NCBI GenBank assembly: GCA_016185015.1
Contig: JACPOI010000036.1
Coordinates: 1 to 64,000, forward strand
Direction of reading: 5' to 3'
DNA length: 64,000 bases
Source: Burkholderiales bacterium
GTDB lineage: Bacteria; Pseudomonadota; Gammaproteobacteria; Burkholderiales; Burkholderiaceae_C
The translations under genes and the position numbers were made by a program. The notes under the pieces are model-generated. The model did no database searches. It was given only the letters and a program-made list of their open reading frames with translations, and was not told the DNA's origin. Of this stretch, positions 33,678 to 42,431 are shown in pieces (the first letter of the stretch is position 1; the number at the start of each line of letters is the position of its first letter).

Positions 33678-34217
33678 TCAGGTCCGGCGCCGGGCCTGCA
33701 TTTCGGCGCCCATGGCGCCCAGCGTGGCCGCGCTCATGGCTGCGTGTGCCGCGGGAAACACCTGGCCTTCCTCGGCCTGGATATGGCCTGCATAGAGGCC
33801 GCGAAAGCGGGCGATGGTTTCCCGGGTGTCGGCGCTGATTTGTTCCTGACAGTCGGGTTCGGACCAGCGCAGCAGCGCCTCGCGGGCATCGGCCCACAGG
33901 GCCTCCATCTGCCGGTGGTCCGCCTGCAGGCGCTGCACCGTGGCGCGCAGCGAAACATCGCCTTGCGTCAGCAGCAGCGGGAAGACGTGTTGCTCTTCGT
34001 CCTGGTGGTGCAGCGGTGCGGCGAGGTCGAAATAGCGCAGCACATCGGCTGCGGCCGAGCGCGTCTGGGCATCGTGGCCCTGCTTACCGATGTAGTCGAC
34101 CAGCCGGCCCAGCAGGTCCAGGCTGCGCTGCACCCGCTCGTGGCAGGCGGCCAGCATCTCGTAGGGCGCTTCGAAACCCACGGCCGGGGCGTCGAAGCCG
34201 GGCAGGGCGGTGCCCAT
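33678..34217 (-). CDS. Hemerythrin-domain protein
   Basis: A 179-residue four-helix HHE protein; the metal-ligand pattern is seen as CHERVQRSL, PLHHQDEEQHVFPLL, QADHRQMEALW and YAGHIQAEEGQVFPA. Such proteins bind O2 or NO at a di-iron site. It starts 4 bp after the PAS-protein stop on the same strand, so both are one operon preceded by an NsrR-like palindrome. Confidence 0.85.
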   Translation of the reverse strand: MGTALPGFDAPAVGFEAPYEMLAACHERVQRSLDLLGRLVDYIGKQGHDAQTRSAAADVLRYFDLAAPLHHQDEEQHVFPLLLTQGDVSLRATVQRLQADHRQMEALWADAREALLRWSEPDCQEQISADTRETIARFRGLYAGHIQAEEGQVFPAAHAAMSAATLGAMGAEMQARRRT

Positions 34218-34221
34218 GGGC

Positions 34222-34665
34222 TCAGCCGGCGGGCTTGGCTGTGAGGTCGGCCAGCTGCTTGCGCAGGGCCTTTTCGTCGTTGAAACGCTTGGTGGCGTCA
34301 CGTGCCACAGCCATGGAGCCCAGCATCTCGCCGGCTTCGTCGCGCACCATCTCGAAGCTCATGTCCACGTAGATGAACTCTTCGCTCTTGTGCAGCGAGC
34401 GTGTGATCATGGAGGTGCGGCCCGGCTTGACGCCGCCGCGCTCCAGTGCCTGGTTGAAACCGTCCCAGTGCGCCTTGCGCATGCGCTCGGGAATGATGAG
34501 GTCCAGGCTGTGGCCCACGGCCTCGGCCGCGCTCCAGCCGAAGACCTTCTCGGCGCCGCCGTTCCAGACGCGGATGATGCCTTCGAGATCGCAGAAGATC
34601 AGGGCCTCGGGCATGCAACGCAGGATATGCGCGGCCGAGGATTCAAGGGTGGGGGTTGAGGTCAT
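34222..34665 (-). CDS. Single PAS-domain protein
   Basis: A 147-residue protein consisting of one PAS fold (AALIFCDLEGIIRVWNGGAE-like core, here EALIFCDLEGIIRVWNGGAE, then KVFGWSAAEAVGHSLDLIIP) with no output domain. It may act as a stand-alone sensor for a partner kinase. The start MTSTPT was preferred because the upstream in-frame residues look like promoter DNA. Confidence 0.85.
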   Translation of the reverse strand: MTSTPTLESSAAHILRCMPEALIFCDLEGIIRVWNGGAEKVFGWSAAEAVGHSLDLIIPERMRKAHWDGFNQALERGGVKPGRTSMITRSLHKSEEFIYVDMSFEMVRDEAGEMLGSMAVARDATKRFNDEKALRKQLADLTAKPAG

Positions 34666-34675
34666 GGCTGTACTA

Positions 34676-34698
34676 AAGAAATATCTGAGGAATATCTT
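34676..34698. promoter_or_regulatory. Possible NsrR-like site upstream of PAS-hemerythrin genes
   Basis: A 23-bp AT-rich imperfect palindrome, read on the minus strand as starting AAGATATT and ending TATTTCTT. It matches the NsrR consensus at about 15 of 22 positions, less well than the site at 25297. It lies 10 bp from the PAS gene start. Hemerythrin genes are common NsrR targets. Confidence 0.4.
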
Positions 34699-34734
34699 AA
34701 AGACGGCTATAGCGTAGCCCAAGCCACGCCAACA

Positions 34735-34778
34735 GCCAATACTCCGGGAGAACTATGCTCCCGGCCAGGGCTATTGGC
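34735..34778. repeat. Nested inverted repeat downstream of the tannase gene
   Basis: Inner arms CCGGGAG (34744) and CTCCCGG (34758) lie inside outer arms GCCAATA (34735) and TATTGGC (34772). It is in the intergenic space after the esterase operon and before the PAS promoter. It could terminate the long upstream transcript, although no T-run follows. Confidence 0.45.
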
Positions 34779-34804
34779 GCCGGCTGTGCCGGTCGGGGCC
34801 GGCT

Positions 34805-36637
34805 TCAGCGGCAGGCGTAGCTGGCCGCTTCCCGGGTCGGGCCCGTGCCGTTCCAGATGATCTTTTTCGGGTAAACGCAGGCCGGGTAGCTGGTGCTCTT
34901 GTCGCGCGACTGGAGGACGATGCTCTCGGGCGCGGCGCCGCGCTCCACCCAGTCCACCAGGGCGCTGAACAGCGTGTCCTGCTCGCGGGTGGGGTTCTGG
35001 TTGCTGTTGCCCGGCAGCATGGGCATGGGCACGGTGTTGTTGACGTTGCCAACGGTCCAGGCGCGGCCTTGCGAGCTGTGCGCCATGCCGGGCAGGTTGT
35101 ACATGCGCAGGAACTGCTGTACCTGCGCCTCACCACCGGCCACGGCCTTGACGCGCTCGTAGTAGTGGACGGCGCCCTGGGCGGGGATCACGTCCTCGGC
35201 CAGGCCGTTCCACAGGATCATCTTGCGCTGCAGGCTGGCGAACTTCGTCGCCGCGGCGGCGTTGTCGGTCTGGTAGTCGCGCAGCAGGGGCTGGTCCAGG
35301 CCCTGCGTGAGGGCCTGCGCGTAGCTCGCATAACTGAGTTCCTGCCAGCGGTTGCGCATCGGGGTGGAGGTGTTGCGCGTCGCCATGCCTGAGACCACGG
35401 CTGCGTCGGCCGCATAGCGCACGTCGCGTTGGGCCAGCGTCAGCATGTCGGTGCTGGCACGTGTGATCTGCCCGCCAAAATTGGAGCCACGCGTCAGGCT
35501 CCACCACAGCTGCTTGCTGCCACGCACCTGGCCGCTGCGGCCGGCGTCGGTCTGCTGCGGGTCGTAGCTGCCGTCGGTGGTCGGGCCGTACCAGATCTTG
35601 TTGAGGGCCACGGCTTCCCTGGCGTTCATGCAGGTCGCGGCGTCGGCATTGCTGCCTGTCACACCTTGCCCTGCCACACCGGTGCACAGCGCGGCCGCGT
35701 CACGCAGCGGGTCGTAGCTGCAGGCAAAGGGGTCGAGCAGGAAGCCGAGCTTTTCCTTGTCGCAAGCGGCTACGGCACGGGCGTTGACCGCGGCCACCTT
35801 GCGAGCGAAGGCGGCGGCCGCGTCCTTGTCCAGCGCGGTGAAACCCAGCTCGCTTTTCATCACCACCTGGGGATAGAGGCTGGTCAGGCCGAAGCTCGGT
35901 GCGTTGATCGCTGGCTGGCCGATCAGGTAGCCGTCGTAGAGCTCGGGGTGTTTTTGTGCCATCTGCAGGCCCTGGCGGCCGCCCTGCGAGTGACCGTCGT
36001 AATAGCTGTAGCGCGGCGCGCGGCCGTAGTACAGGTCCACCAGCGCGCGCGTCTTCAGCGCCTGCTGCAGAATGGAGCGGTAGCTCATGTCGTTCAGACT
36101 GGGCTCGTTGACCTGGCCGTTGGACAGGAAGGTGAAGGACGGGTCCTGGTAGGCCGGCTGGCCGCCGTCGTGGGTGCCCGTGGCGTAACCCATATTGGCG
36201 TTGACGATGGCGGGCAGCTTGCTGCCGATCTTCTGCGGGTCGTGATGGCCACCACCCACCCAGCCGCCGCCGCCGTAGTTGCGGATGCGTTCGTTCCAGC
36301 TGGCGTGCGCGGGGAGCCAGATCTCCATGCCTATGCCCTCGGTGTAGGACGGCGCGCTGCGGTCCTTTTCCACTTCGGTTGAACCCGGACCGACCAGCAG
36401 CTTGACCAGGCACATGTCCACCGCAGTCGTGACCGCTTGCGGTGAATCCACGGCCACGAGGGCCGTGCCCTTGGGGATGGCGCGCACCGATACGACGCGG
36501 GTCTGGGTATCGGGCTGGAAGGCGGTCTTGAGGCTGTCGTCACAGGCCAGGGGTCGGGGCGTGGGGCTGAGGCTGGCGCAGCCGGCCAGGAGAGCGGCCA
36601 CGGTCAGGCCGCCCAGGGTCATGGGCATGGTTCTCAT
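34805..36637 (-). CDS. Tannase/feruloyl esterase-family lipoprotein
   Basis: A 610-residue esterase with a lipoprotein signal (LTVAALLAGC, lipid Cys20). The nucleophile elbow GHSQGG at 215-220 (Ser217) and the family segment LVDLYYGRAPRYSYYDGHSQ identify it as a tannase/feruloyl esterase. These enzymes cleave esters of gallate or hydroxycinnamates. Located in a cluster for quinate/shikimate-type acids, it may cleave chlorogenate-like quinate esters outside or at the cell surface; this is inference. It is the last gene of the minus-strand cluster, 38 bp after the dehydratase gene. Confidence 0.88.
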   Translation of the reverse strand: MRTMPMTLGGLTVAALLAGCASLSPTPRPLACDDSLKTAFQPDTQTRVVSVRAIPKGTALVAVDSPQAVTTAVDMCLVKLLVGPGSTEVEKDRSAPSYTEGIGMEIWLPAHASWNERIRNYGGGGWVGGGHHDPQKIGSKLPAIVNANMGYATGTHDGGQPAYQDPSFTFLSNGQVNEPSLNDMSYRSILQQALKTRALVDLYYGRAPRYSYYDGHSQGGRQGLQMAQKHPELYDGYLIGQPAINAPSFGLTSLYPQVVMKSELGFTALDKDAAAAFARKVAAVNARAVAACDKEKLGFLLDPFACSYDPLRDAAALCTGVAGQGVTGSNADAATCMNAREAVALNKIWYGPTTDGSYDPQQTDAGRSGQVRGSKQLWWSLTRGSNFGGQITRASTDMLTLAQRDVRYAADAAVVSGMATRNTSTPMRNRWQELSYASYAQALTQGLDQPLLRDYQTDNAAAATKFASLQRKMILWNGLAEDVIPAQGAVHYYERVKAVAGGEAQVQQFLRMYNLPGMAHSSQGRAWTVGNVNNTVPMPMLPGNSNQNPTREQDTLFSALVDWVERGAAPESIVLQSRDKSTSYPACVYPKKIIWNGTGPTREAASYACR

Positions 36638-36675
36638 CTCGTCTCCTCCTTGTTGTGGTTGAAAGCGTGGACGCT

Positions 36676-37581
36676 TCAGCGCGCGCGCAGCCTGAGCTGG
36701 TTGGGCAGGGGCAGCGAGCGGCGCAGGATGTCGTCGGCCAGCCAGAGCGCCGACTTGCGGGCGCGCTCGGCCACCATGGGCAGGGGCATCTGCACGAAGT
36801 CGTCGTTGAAGACCTCGAAGCTGTAGTCACCGGCATAACCGAGACTGTCGAGCTTCTGCACCAGGTCGATCAGTTCCGCGGTGTGCACACCTTCGCGCGG
36901 AAACACGCGGTAGGTGCGCGCCGTGGCCATGCGTTCCTCGAAGGTGGGCGTTTCGCGCCACATGAAGTCGGAGAGCTGGACCAGGAAGATCTTGGACGGG
37001 TCCAGATCCTGAATGGCATCCAGCGGGGTCTTGGCCGCCAGGATGTGGTACGAGTCGATGCAGACGCCCAGGTTGGGCGCGTCGGCGCGGTTGACCACGT
37101 CCCAGGCCGTGGTGTATTCGTTGATGGTGCGGCCCCAGGACAGGCCTTCGTAGGCGATGCGGATGCCGTGGGGAACTGCCAGCATGGCCAGCTTGCGCAG
37201 GTCGCGCGCGATGTGGTCCAGGTCCTGCGAGGCGTGGGCCGAGGTGGAGGAGCAGGCCAGCAGCACGTCGCAGCCGAGCTCGGCGCACATCTCCAGCATG
37301 GTCTTGGCGATGTCGACCTTGTACTCGTGCAGGTGGCCGCTCAGGCCTTCGAAGTCGCGCAGCACCTGGAAGCCCGTGCCGCGCAACCCGCTCTCGCGCA
37401 CTTCCTGCGCGGCGGCCTTCCAGCCGCCGGGGTGGCCGACCAGGTCGTTGGCCTTGAGCATGACCTGGCTGAAGCCGGCGTCCTTCATGGCCTGGAGCTT
37501 GGCCTGCAAGGGGCCGGCCAGGGTGATGGTGTCCATCCCGAAACCGCGGATGGCCTCTTCCATGCTGCGCCGGTCGTTCAT
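36676..37581 (-). CDS. TIM-barrel isomerase-like protein, probable 3-dehydroshikimate dehydratase half
   Basis: A 301-residue AP-endonuclease/sugar-phosphate-isomerase type barrel (DAGFSQVMLKANDLVGHPGG, IRIAYEGLSWGR, LGVCIDSYHILA, YAGDYSFEVFNDDF). Metal-binding Glu, Asp, His and Glu residues are present. In QuiC1 enzymes this domain, at the N-terminus, converts 3-dehydroshikimate to protocatechuate and is fused to an HPPD-like domain. Here the HPPD-like part is the gene just upstream, overlapping by 4 bp. A different barrel isomerase cannot be excluded, but the context favours the dehydratase. Confidence 0.7.
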   Translation of the reverse strand: MNDRRSMEEAIRGFGMDTITLAGPLQAKLQAMKDAGFSQVMLKANDLVGHPGGWKAAAQEVRESGLRGTGFQVLRDFEGLSGHLHEYKVDIAKTMLEMCAELGCDVLLACSSTSAHASQDLDHIARDLRKLAMLAVPHGIRIAYEGLSWGRTINEYTTAWDVVNRADAPNLGVCIDSYHILAAKTPLDAIQDLDPSKIFLVQLSDFMWRETPTFEERMATARTYRVFPREGVHTAELIDLVQKLDSLGYAGDYSFEVFNDDFVQMPLPMVAERARKSALWLADDILRRSLPLPNQLRLRAR

Positions 37582-38498
37582 GTCGGCTCCGCTGCGGAGT
37601 GCACGAGCTCGAACACCACGCTGCCCAAATAGGTCTTGCTGATCGCGCCGCGTTTCCCGCTGTGGGTGGCGGGGCTCTCGACGAACTCGACCCCCCGGGC
37701 GCGCAGGGCCTGCACCGCAGCCAGCACGTCCGGCACGCCCAGGCCGATGCGCTGCAACTGCTCGCGCGGATCGGGGGCGTCCACCGCCGGCTCGACCAGC
37801 TGGATCATGAAGGACTGGCCGGTGTGCAGGGCCGGCGTGCGCATGAGCTTGCCCGAGGGCATGATGCCGAAGCGCTGCTCGTCGGGGATCAGGGTGGCAC
37901 CCAGCAGGGTCTGGTAGAACTCGATCCAGTCGTAGCTGCGGCCGATGCCGATGTACTGGACGATGCCGAAGAAGTTCAGTCCCGCCAGCACAGGCGGCTG
38001 GGCCACCGCGCCGGGAATCGGGATGAAGTCGACGTCGTAGATCGAGAAGTCCTGGTAACGGTCGATCAGGTAGATGCGGCTGCCGCCCACGCCATGGATG
38101 GCGGGGATGTTGAGTTCCATCGCGTCCGGGTGGCTGGGCACTTCCCAGCCGCCGCGCTCCAGCACGTAGTCGCGCGCGGCACGCGCACTGCGCACCCGCA
38201 GCGCGATGGCGCTGATGCTGGGGTGGTCGGCACCGTGGCTGGCGCCCAGGGCGTCCAGCGGGTGGGCGTTGACCACGATGTTCAGCGGGCCCTGGCGGTA
38301 GAGCGTGACTTCACGCGAGCGGTGGCGCGCCACGGGCCGAAAGCCCATCATCTCCAGCACCTGGCCCAGAGCCTGGGGCTTGAGCGTGGCGTATTCGATG
38401 AACTCGATGCCGTCCAGCCCGATGGGGTTGGACGCATCGCTGAAAGAATCCTGCAGCGGTTCGCGTGCATGTTCGGGGTTCAGCAACAGGTCGCTCAT
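37578..38498 (-). CDS. HPPD-like (VOC) protein, homologous to the C-terminal half of QuiC1
   Basis: A 306-residue protein of the 4-hydroxyphenylpyruvate dioxygenase-like type. It is made of vicinal-oxygen-chelate repeats: GIEFIEYATLKPQALGQVLE and FFGIVQYIGIGRSYDWIEFY. Probable metal ligands are the His of ADHPSISAIALRV, the His of LHTGQSFMIQLVEP and the Glu of VVFELVHS. In QuiC1 this module follows the dehydratase barrel in one chain; here it is a separate gene and comes first. True HPPD of tyrosine breakdown is an alternative, but the neighbours argue against it. Confidence 0.75.
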   Translation of the reverse strand: MSDLLLNPEHAREPLQDSFSDASNPIGLDGIEFIEYATLKPQALGQVLEMMGFRPVARHRSREVTLYRQGPLNIVVNAHPLDALGASHGADHPSISAIALRVRSARAARDYVLERGGWEVPSHPDAMELNIPAIHGVGGSRIYLIDRYQDFSIYDVDFIPIPGAVAQPPVLAGLNFFGIVQYIGIGRSYDWIEFYQTLLGATLIPDEQRFGIMPSGKLMRTPALHTGQSFMIQLVEPAVDAPDPREQLQRIGLGVPDVLAAVQALRARGVEFVESPATHSGKRGAISKTYLGSVVFELVHSAAEPT

Positions 38499-38528
38499 GG
38501 GCTTCTCCGGCAGGGGTGTGGGGGGCGG

Positions 38529-39389
38529 TCAGTTGTGCAAGCGGGCCACGGTGCGCAGCTGGTCGGCCGTCGCGGTCGGGTAGCCGAAAAATTCCAGATA
38601 GGCCGGGATCATCTCGAACAGCATGTCCGAACCGATCTGGACGCGGCAGCCGCGCGCCTGCGCGGCGGCCAGAAAGGCAGTCATCTCGGTGCGCATGACG
38701 ACTTCGCCGACGAAGGTCTGGGGCGACAGGCGCTCGACATCCACTGGCAGCGGATCACCGGGGTTCATGCCCAGAGGTGTGCCGTTGACGACCAGGTCGA
38801 AGCCGGCGGGGTCCTTGCTGCCGGTCGTGACCTTGAGCTGCGGGTATTCGGTGCGCAGGCGCTGGGCCAGGGCCAGGGCGGAAGCGTCCTGCACATCGAA
38901 GAGCGCGAGCTCGGTCACATCGGCCGCGGCCAGCGAGGCCGCAATGGCCGAACCCACGCCGCCGCAACCGACCACCAGGGCCCGCGCGCCGGCCAGCACC
39001 AGGCCCTTGCGGCGCACGCCGCGCACGAAACCTTCGCCGTCGAACATGTCACCGACCAGGCGGCCATCCGGCAGGCGCTTGACGGCATTGCAGGCGCCGG
39101 CCACGCGCGCGGTGCGCGTGACTTCGTCCAGCAGGCCCACGGTGCTCACCTTGTGCGGCATCGTGATCAGCGCGCCCCGGATGTTCTCCAGGCGGAACAG
39201 GTTGCGCAGCACCTCGGCGAACGCATCGGGCTTGCAGCCCATGGGCACCACCACCGCATTGACCCCGACCGACTCGAAGTAGGGGTTGTAGATCAGCGGT
39301 GCCTTGAAGGCGTGCGTGGGGAAACCCAGATGGGCGATCAGCTCCGTATCGCCGTTGATCAGGGTGCCCTGGAAAGCTCGTGCGTTCAT
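38529..39389 (-). CDS. AroE-like shikimate/quinate dehydrogenase family protein
   Basis: A 286-residue shikimate dehydrogenase fold: catalytic Lys in TMPHK, catalytic Asp in GDMFDGEGF, Rossmann motif VVGCGGVGSA. The usual N-terminal substrate loop HSxSPxxHN is HAFKAPLIYN here, so both serines that hold the shikimate carboxylate are changed. It is therefore probably not the housekeeping AroE but a catabolic dehydrogenase for quinate, shikimate or a related acid. It lies 30 bp upstream of the HPPD-like gene in the same operon. Confidence 0.82.
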   Translation of the reverse strand: MNARAFQGTLINGDTELIAHLGFPTHAFKAPLIYNPYFESVGVNAVVVPMGCKPDAFAEVLRNLFRLENIRGALITMPHKVSTVGLLDEVTRTARVAGACNAVKRLPDGRLVGDMFDGEGFVRGVRRKGLVLAGARALVVGCGGVGSAIAASLAAADVTELALFDVQDASALALAQRLRTEYPQLKVTTGSKDPAGFDLVVNGTPLGMNPGDPLPVDVERLSPQTFVGEVVMRTEMTAFLAAAQARGCRVQIGSDMLFEMIPAYLEFFGYPTATADQLRTVARLHN

Positions 39390-39408
39390 CGCGGTGCTGC
39401 GTTTCTCT

Positions 39409-40407
39409 TTACTTGCGGATGCGGGCGAGCTCGGCCATCATCGCGTTGACGGTCGCTTCACCCACGGTGGCCGAATGCTTGGCGATCACGGGCTTCATCT
39501 TCTCGCGCAGCTTGGCCACTTCGGCCGCCGGCAGTTCGGTGACCTGCATGCCGTTCTGCTTGAGCGTGGCCAGCAGGCTTCCGGCCAGGGCGCGCGATTG
39601 CTCGCGCTGGAACTTGATGGACTCGTTGACGGCGTCCTGGACGATCTTCTTCTCGCCGGCCGACAGACCGTCCCAGAACTTCTTGCTGACCACGATGGAC
39701 TGCGGGTTGTACTGGTGGTTGCTCAGGACCAGGTGCTTCTGCACTTCATAGAGCTTGGCGCCGTTGATGGTGGCGACCGGATTTTCCTGGCCGTCCACGG
39801 CCTTCTGCTCCAGTGCGGCGTACAGCTCGGGGAAGGGCAGCGGGGTGGGGTTGGCGCCCAGGGCGGAGACCCAGTCCACATTGATCGGGTTGGGGATCAC
39901 GCGCAGCTTCAGGCCGGCAATGTCTTCCACCTTGTTGATCGGGCGCTTGCTGTTGCTGATGTGGCGGAAGCCCAGCTCGTAATAACCCAGGCCGACCAGG
40001 CCCTTCTCTTCGAGCTTGGCGTGCAGGCTCTTGCCGAAGGAACCGTCGACCACGGCGTCGGCTTCTGCCGGGTTGGCGAACAGGAAGGGGAAGTCGTAGA
40101 TCGCGAAGTCCTTCACCAGGCTGGCGAAGATGCCGGAGTTCATGGACGCCATCTCCAGCGTGCCGCCTTGCAGGGCCGACACATTGGCCTGGTCGCTGCC
40201 CAGGGCGCCGCCGGGATAGACGGTGACCTTGAGCTTGCCGCCGGACTTGGCTTCGATGATCTCGGCAAACTTGTCCATGCCCAGCACGATGGGGTGGCCC
40301 TTGGCGTTCTGGTTGACGAACTTGAGGGTCTTGGTCTGGGCCTGGGCCAGGCCAAAGGCCGTGACACAGATGGCGGCTACCAGGGTCTTGAGGACGAGTC
40401 GTTTCAT
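39409..40407 (-). CDS. TRAP transporter solute-binding protein (DctP family)
   Basis: A 332-residue periplasmic protein with signal peptide (LVAAICVTAFGLAQAQ). DctP-family features: GKLKVTVYPGGALGSDQAN, and KLRVIPNPINVDWVSALGAN with the carboxylate-binding Arg. It presents an organic acid to the TRAP permease encoded upstream. A second DctP paralogue lies at 43661-44668. Confidence 0.92.
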   Translation of the reverse strand: MKRLVLKTLVAAICVTAFGLAQAQTKTLKFVNQNAKGHPIVLGMDKFAEIIEAKSGGKLKVTVYPGGALGSDQANVSALQGGTLEMASMNSGIFASLVKDFAIYDFPFLFANPAEADAVVDGSFGKSLHAKLEEKGLVGLGYYELGFRHISNSKRPINKVEDIAGLKLRVIPNPINVDWVSALGANPTPLPFPELYAALEQKAVDGQENPVATINGAKLYEVQKHLVLSNHQYNPQSIVVSKKFWDGLSAGEKKIVQDAVNESIKFQREQSRALAGSLLATLKQNGMQVTELPAAEVAKLREKMKPVIAKHSATVGEATVNAMMAELARIRK

Positions 40408-40492
40408 GGTTTGTCTCCGTGGATATCTGCGGGACGCCCTTGTAAGGAACGACTGCGGTGGCGTGCCCTTGAGCCGCAGTCGTGTGAAAACA

Positions 40493-41770
40493 TCAGTAGA
40501 ACCAGCGGGCCGGCACCATCACCAGGGACGGGAACAACACCAGCAGGAACATCAGTGCGAACTGCGCCAGCATGAAGGGCCACACCCCCTTGGTGACCTC
40601 GTCCATGCTGATCTTGCCCACGCCGGCCACCGTGCTCAGCACGGTGCCCACCGGAGGGGTGATCAGCCCGATCGCGTTGTTGATCATGAAGAGCACGCCG
40701 AAGTACACCGGGTCGATGCCCGCAGCCTTGATCAGCGGCATGAACACCGGCGTGAGGATCACGATGGTGGGCGTCATGTCCATGGCCGTGCCCACCAGCA
40801 TGGTGATCAGCATGATCACGATCAGCAGCAGTGTGGGCTGGTCCAGCAGGGGTTTGAGCAGCGCGATCAGTTCACCCGGCAGGTTGGCCACGGTGATCAG
40901 CCAGGCCGAGACCATGGCAGCGGCCACCAGGAACATGATCACGGCCGTGGTCTGGGCGGCGGCCAGGAACAGGCCAAAGAGCTGGTTGAGCTTGAGTTCC
41001 TTGTAGACCAGGGTGGAAATCAGCAGGGCGTAGACGGCGGCGACCACGGCCGCTTCGGTCGGCGTGAAGACGCCGAACTTCAGCCCCACGATCACGATGA
41101 CCGGCAGCCCCAGGGCCAGGGTGGCGTCCTTCAGGGCGCTGAGCACCTGCGCGCGGCTGGCGCGCGGCGTGATCGTGGCGTCGCTCTTGCGCGAGAGCCA
41201 CCACCAGGTCAGGGCCAGGGCGACACCCAGCATGAGACCCGGCGCGATGCCGGCGAGGAAGAGCTTGGAGATCGAGACATTGGCCGTCACCCCGAAGATG
41301 ACGAAGCCGATGCTGGGCGGGATGATGGGCGCAATGATGCTGCCCGCGGCGATCAGGCCGGCCGAGCGGGCCTTGTCATACCCGGCGCGGTTCATCACGG
41401 GCAATAGCAAGGCGGCCAGGGCGGCGGCGTCGGCCACTGCCGAGCCAGAGAGCGCGCCCATGATGACGGCCGCCATGATGCCCACGTAGCCCAGGCCGCC
41501 GCGCAGGTGGCCCACCAGGGAGGTGGCGAAGGTCACGATGCGCTTGGACAGGCCGCCGGCGTTCATGATCTCGCCGGCCAGCATGAAGAAGGGCACGGCC
41601 AGCAGGGGGAAGCTGTTGGCGCCCTCGATCATGTTCTGCGCCAGGATCTGGGCGTCGAACATGTTCAGGTGCCACATCAGGGCCGCACCGGTGACCAGCA
41701 GCGAGAAGGCGATGGGCACACCCAAGGCCATGGCGCCCAGCAGGGCAGCGAGGAAAATGGCGATGGTCAT
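40493..41770 (-). CDS. TRAP transporter large permease (DctM family)
   Basis: A 425-residue protein with about 12 membrane helices and DctM motifs (GVPIAFSLLVTGAAL, MTPTIVILTPVFMPL, NNAIGLITPPVGTVL). It is the Na+- or H+-coupled permease subunit. It overlaps the small permease gene by 4 bp and precedes the binding-protein gene. Confidence 0.95.
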   Translation of the reverse strand: MTIAIFLAALLGAMALGVPIAFSLLVTGAALMWHLNMFDAQILAQNMIEGANSFPLLAVPFFMLAGEIMNAGGLSKRIVTFATSLVGHLRGGLGYVGIMAAVIMGALSGSAVADAAALAALLLPVMNRAGYDKARSAGLIAAGSIIAPIIPPSIGFVIFGVTANVSISKLFLAGIAPGLMLGVALALTWWWLSRKSDATITPRASRAQVLSALKDATLALGLPVIVIVGLKFGVFTPTEAAVVAAVYALLISTLVYKELKLNQLFGLFLAAAQTTAVIMFLVAAAMVSAWLITVANLPGELIALLKPLLDQPTLLLIVIMLITMLVGTAMDMTPTIVILTPVFMPLIKAAGIDPVYFGVLFMINNAIGLITPPVGTVLSTVAGVGKISMDEVTKGVWPFMLAQFALMFLLVLFPSLVMVPARWFY

Positions 41771-42339
41771 GTGCGCTCCTTGGCTTGTGCGGCGTCCGTG
41801 CCCGGGGCGACCGGGCTCAGGCCATGCGGCATGTCATCGGAGCCGACGATGCCGATCAGCTCCGCGTCCGGCAGCTGACCGGTGAAGAACTTCCAAAGTT
41901 CATGGACGATGACCAGGGCGGCCAGCACGGAGAACAGCAGGCCCGAGCCATAGAGCCAGGCCATCGAGACTTCCATGACGGCGCTGGTGGACTGCAGGTT
42001 GATGATGGTCTGCTGGCGGGCGCCGTCGAACATGAACCAGCACATGGCCAGCATCAGCCCGTGCGCCAGCACGAAGCAGACCTTGCGGCCCACCGCCGGC
42101 AGGCGCGAGACCAGGGCGTCGGTGCCCAGATGGGCGTGCTGGATCAGGCCGACCACGGCGCCCAGGAAAGTCATCCAGACGAAGAGCCAGCGCGACAGCT
42201 CTTCCGACATGGTGATGCTGGAGTTGAAGCCGTAGCGCAGCACCACATTGCCGAAGACCATGAGCACCATCAGGCCCAGGCAGACGACCATCAGCAGACC
42301 GAAGGCGCGGCCGATGAGGTTGATGAAGGTTTGAATCAC
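41767..42339 (-). CDS. TRAP transporter small permease (DctQ family)
   Basis: A 190-residue protein with four membrane helices (LLMVVCLGLMVLMVFGNVVL first; WLFVWMTFLGAVVGLIQHAH second), typical of DctQ. It is the first gene of the transporter and catabolic operon; its promoter region carries a TetR-type palindrome. Confidence 0.92.
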   Translation of the reverse strand: MIQTFINLIGRAFGLLMVVCLGLMVLMVFGNVVLRYGFNSSITMSEELSRWLFVWMTFLGAVVGLIQHAHLGTDALVSRLPAVGRKVCFVLAHGLMLAMCWFMFDGARQQTIINLQSTSAVMEVSMAWLYGSGLLFSVLAALVIVHELWKFFTGQLPDAELIGIVGSDDMPHGLSPVAPGTDAAQAKERT

Positions 42340-42366
42340 GAAGGTGTCTCCTTGTCTGTATTTTGT

Positions 42367-42380
42367 ACGAACTGGTTAGT
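42367..42380. promoter_or_regulatory. Candidate TetR-type operator in the TRAP operon promoter
   Basis: ACGAACTGGTTAGT, whose halves are near-palindromic around TG (ACGAAC and GTTAGT). The core ACTGGTTnGTT recurs over the start codon of the adjacent TetR-family gene, suggesting that one regulator controls both. Confidence 0.5.
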
Positions 42381-42431
42381 TTTTATTTAAGGGAAAACCC
42401 TGATCCCTGCGCCGTCGGGGATGCGCCGAAC

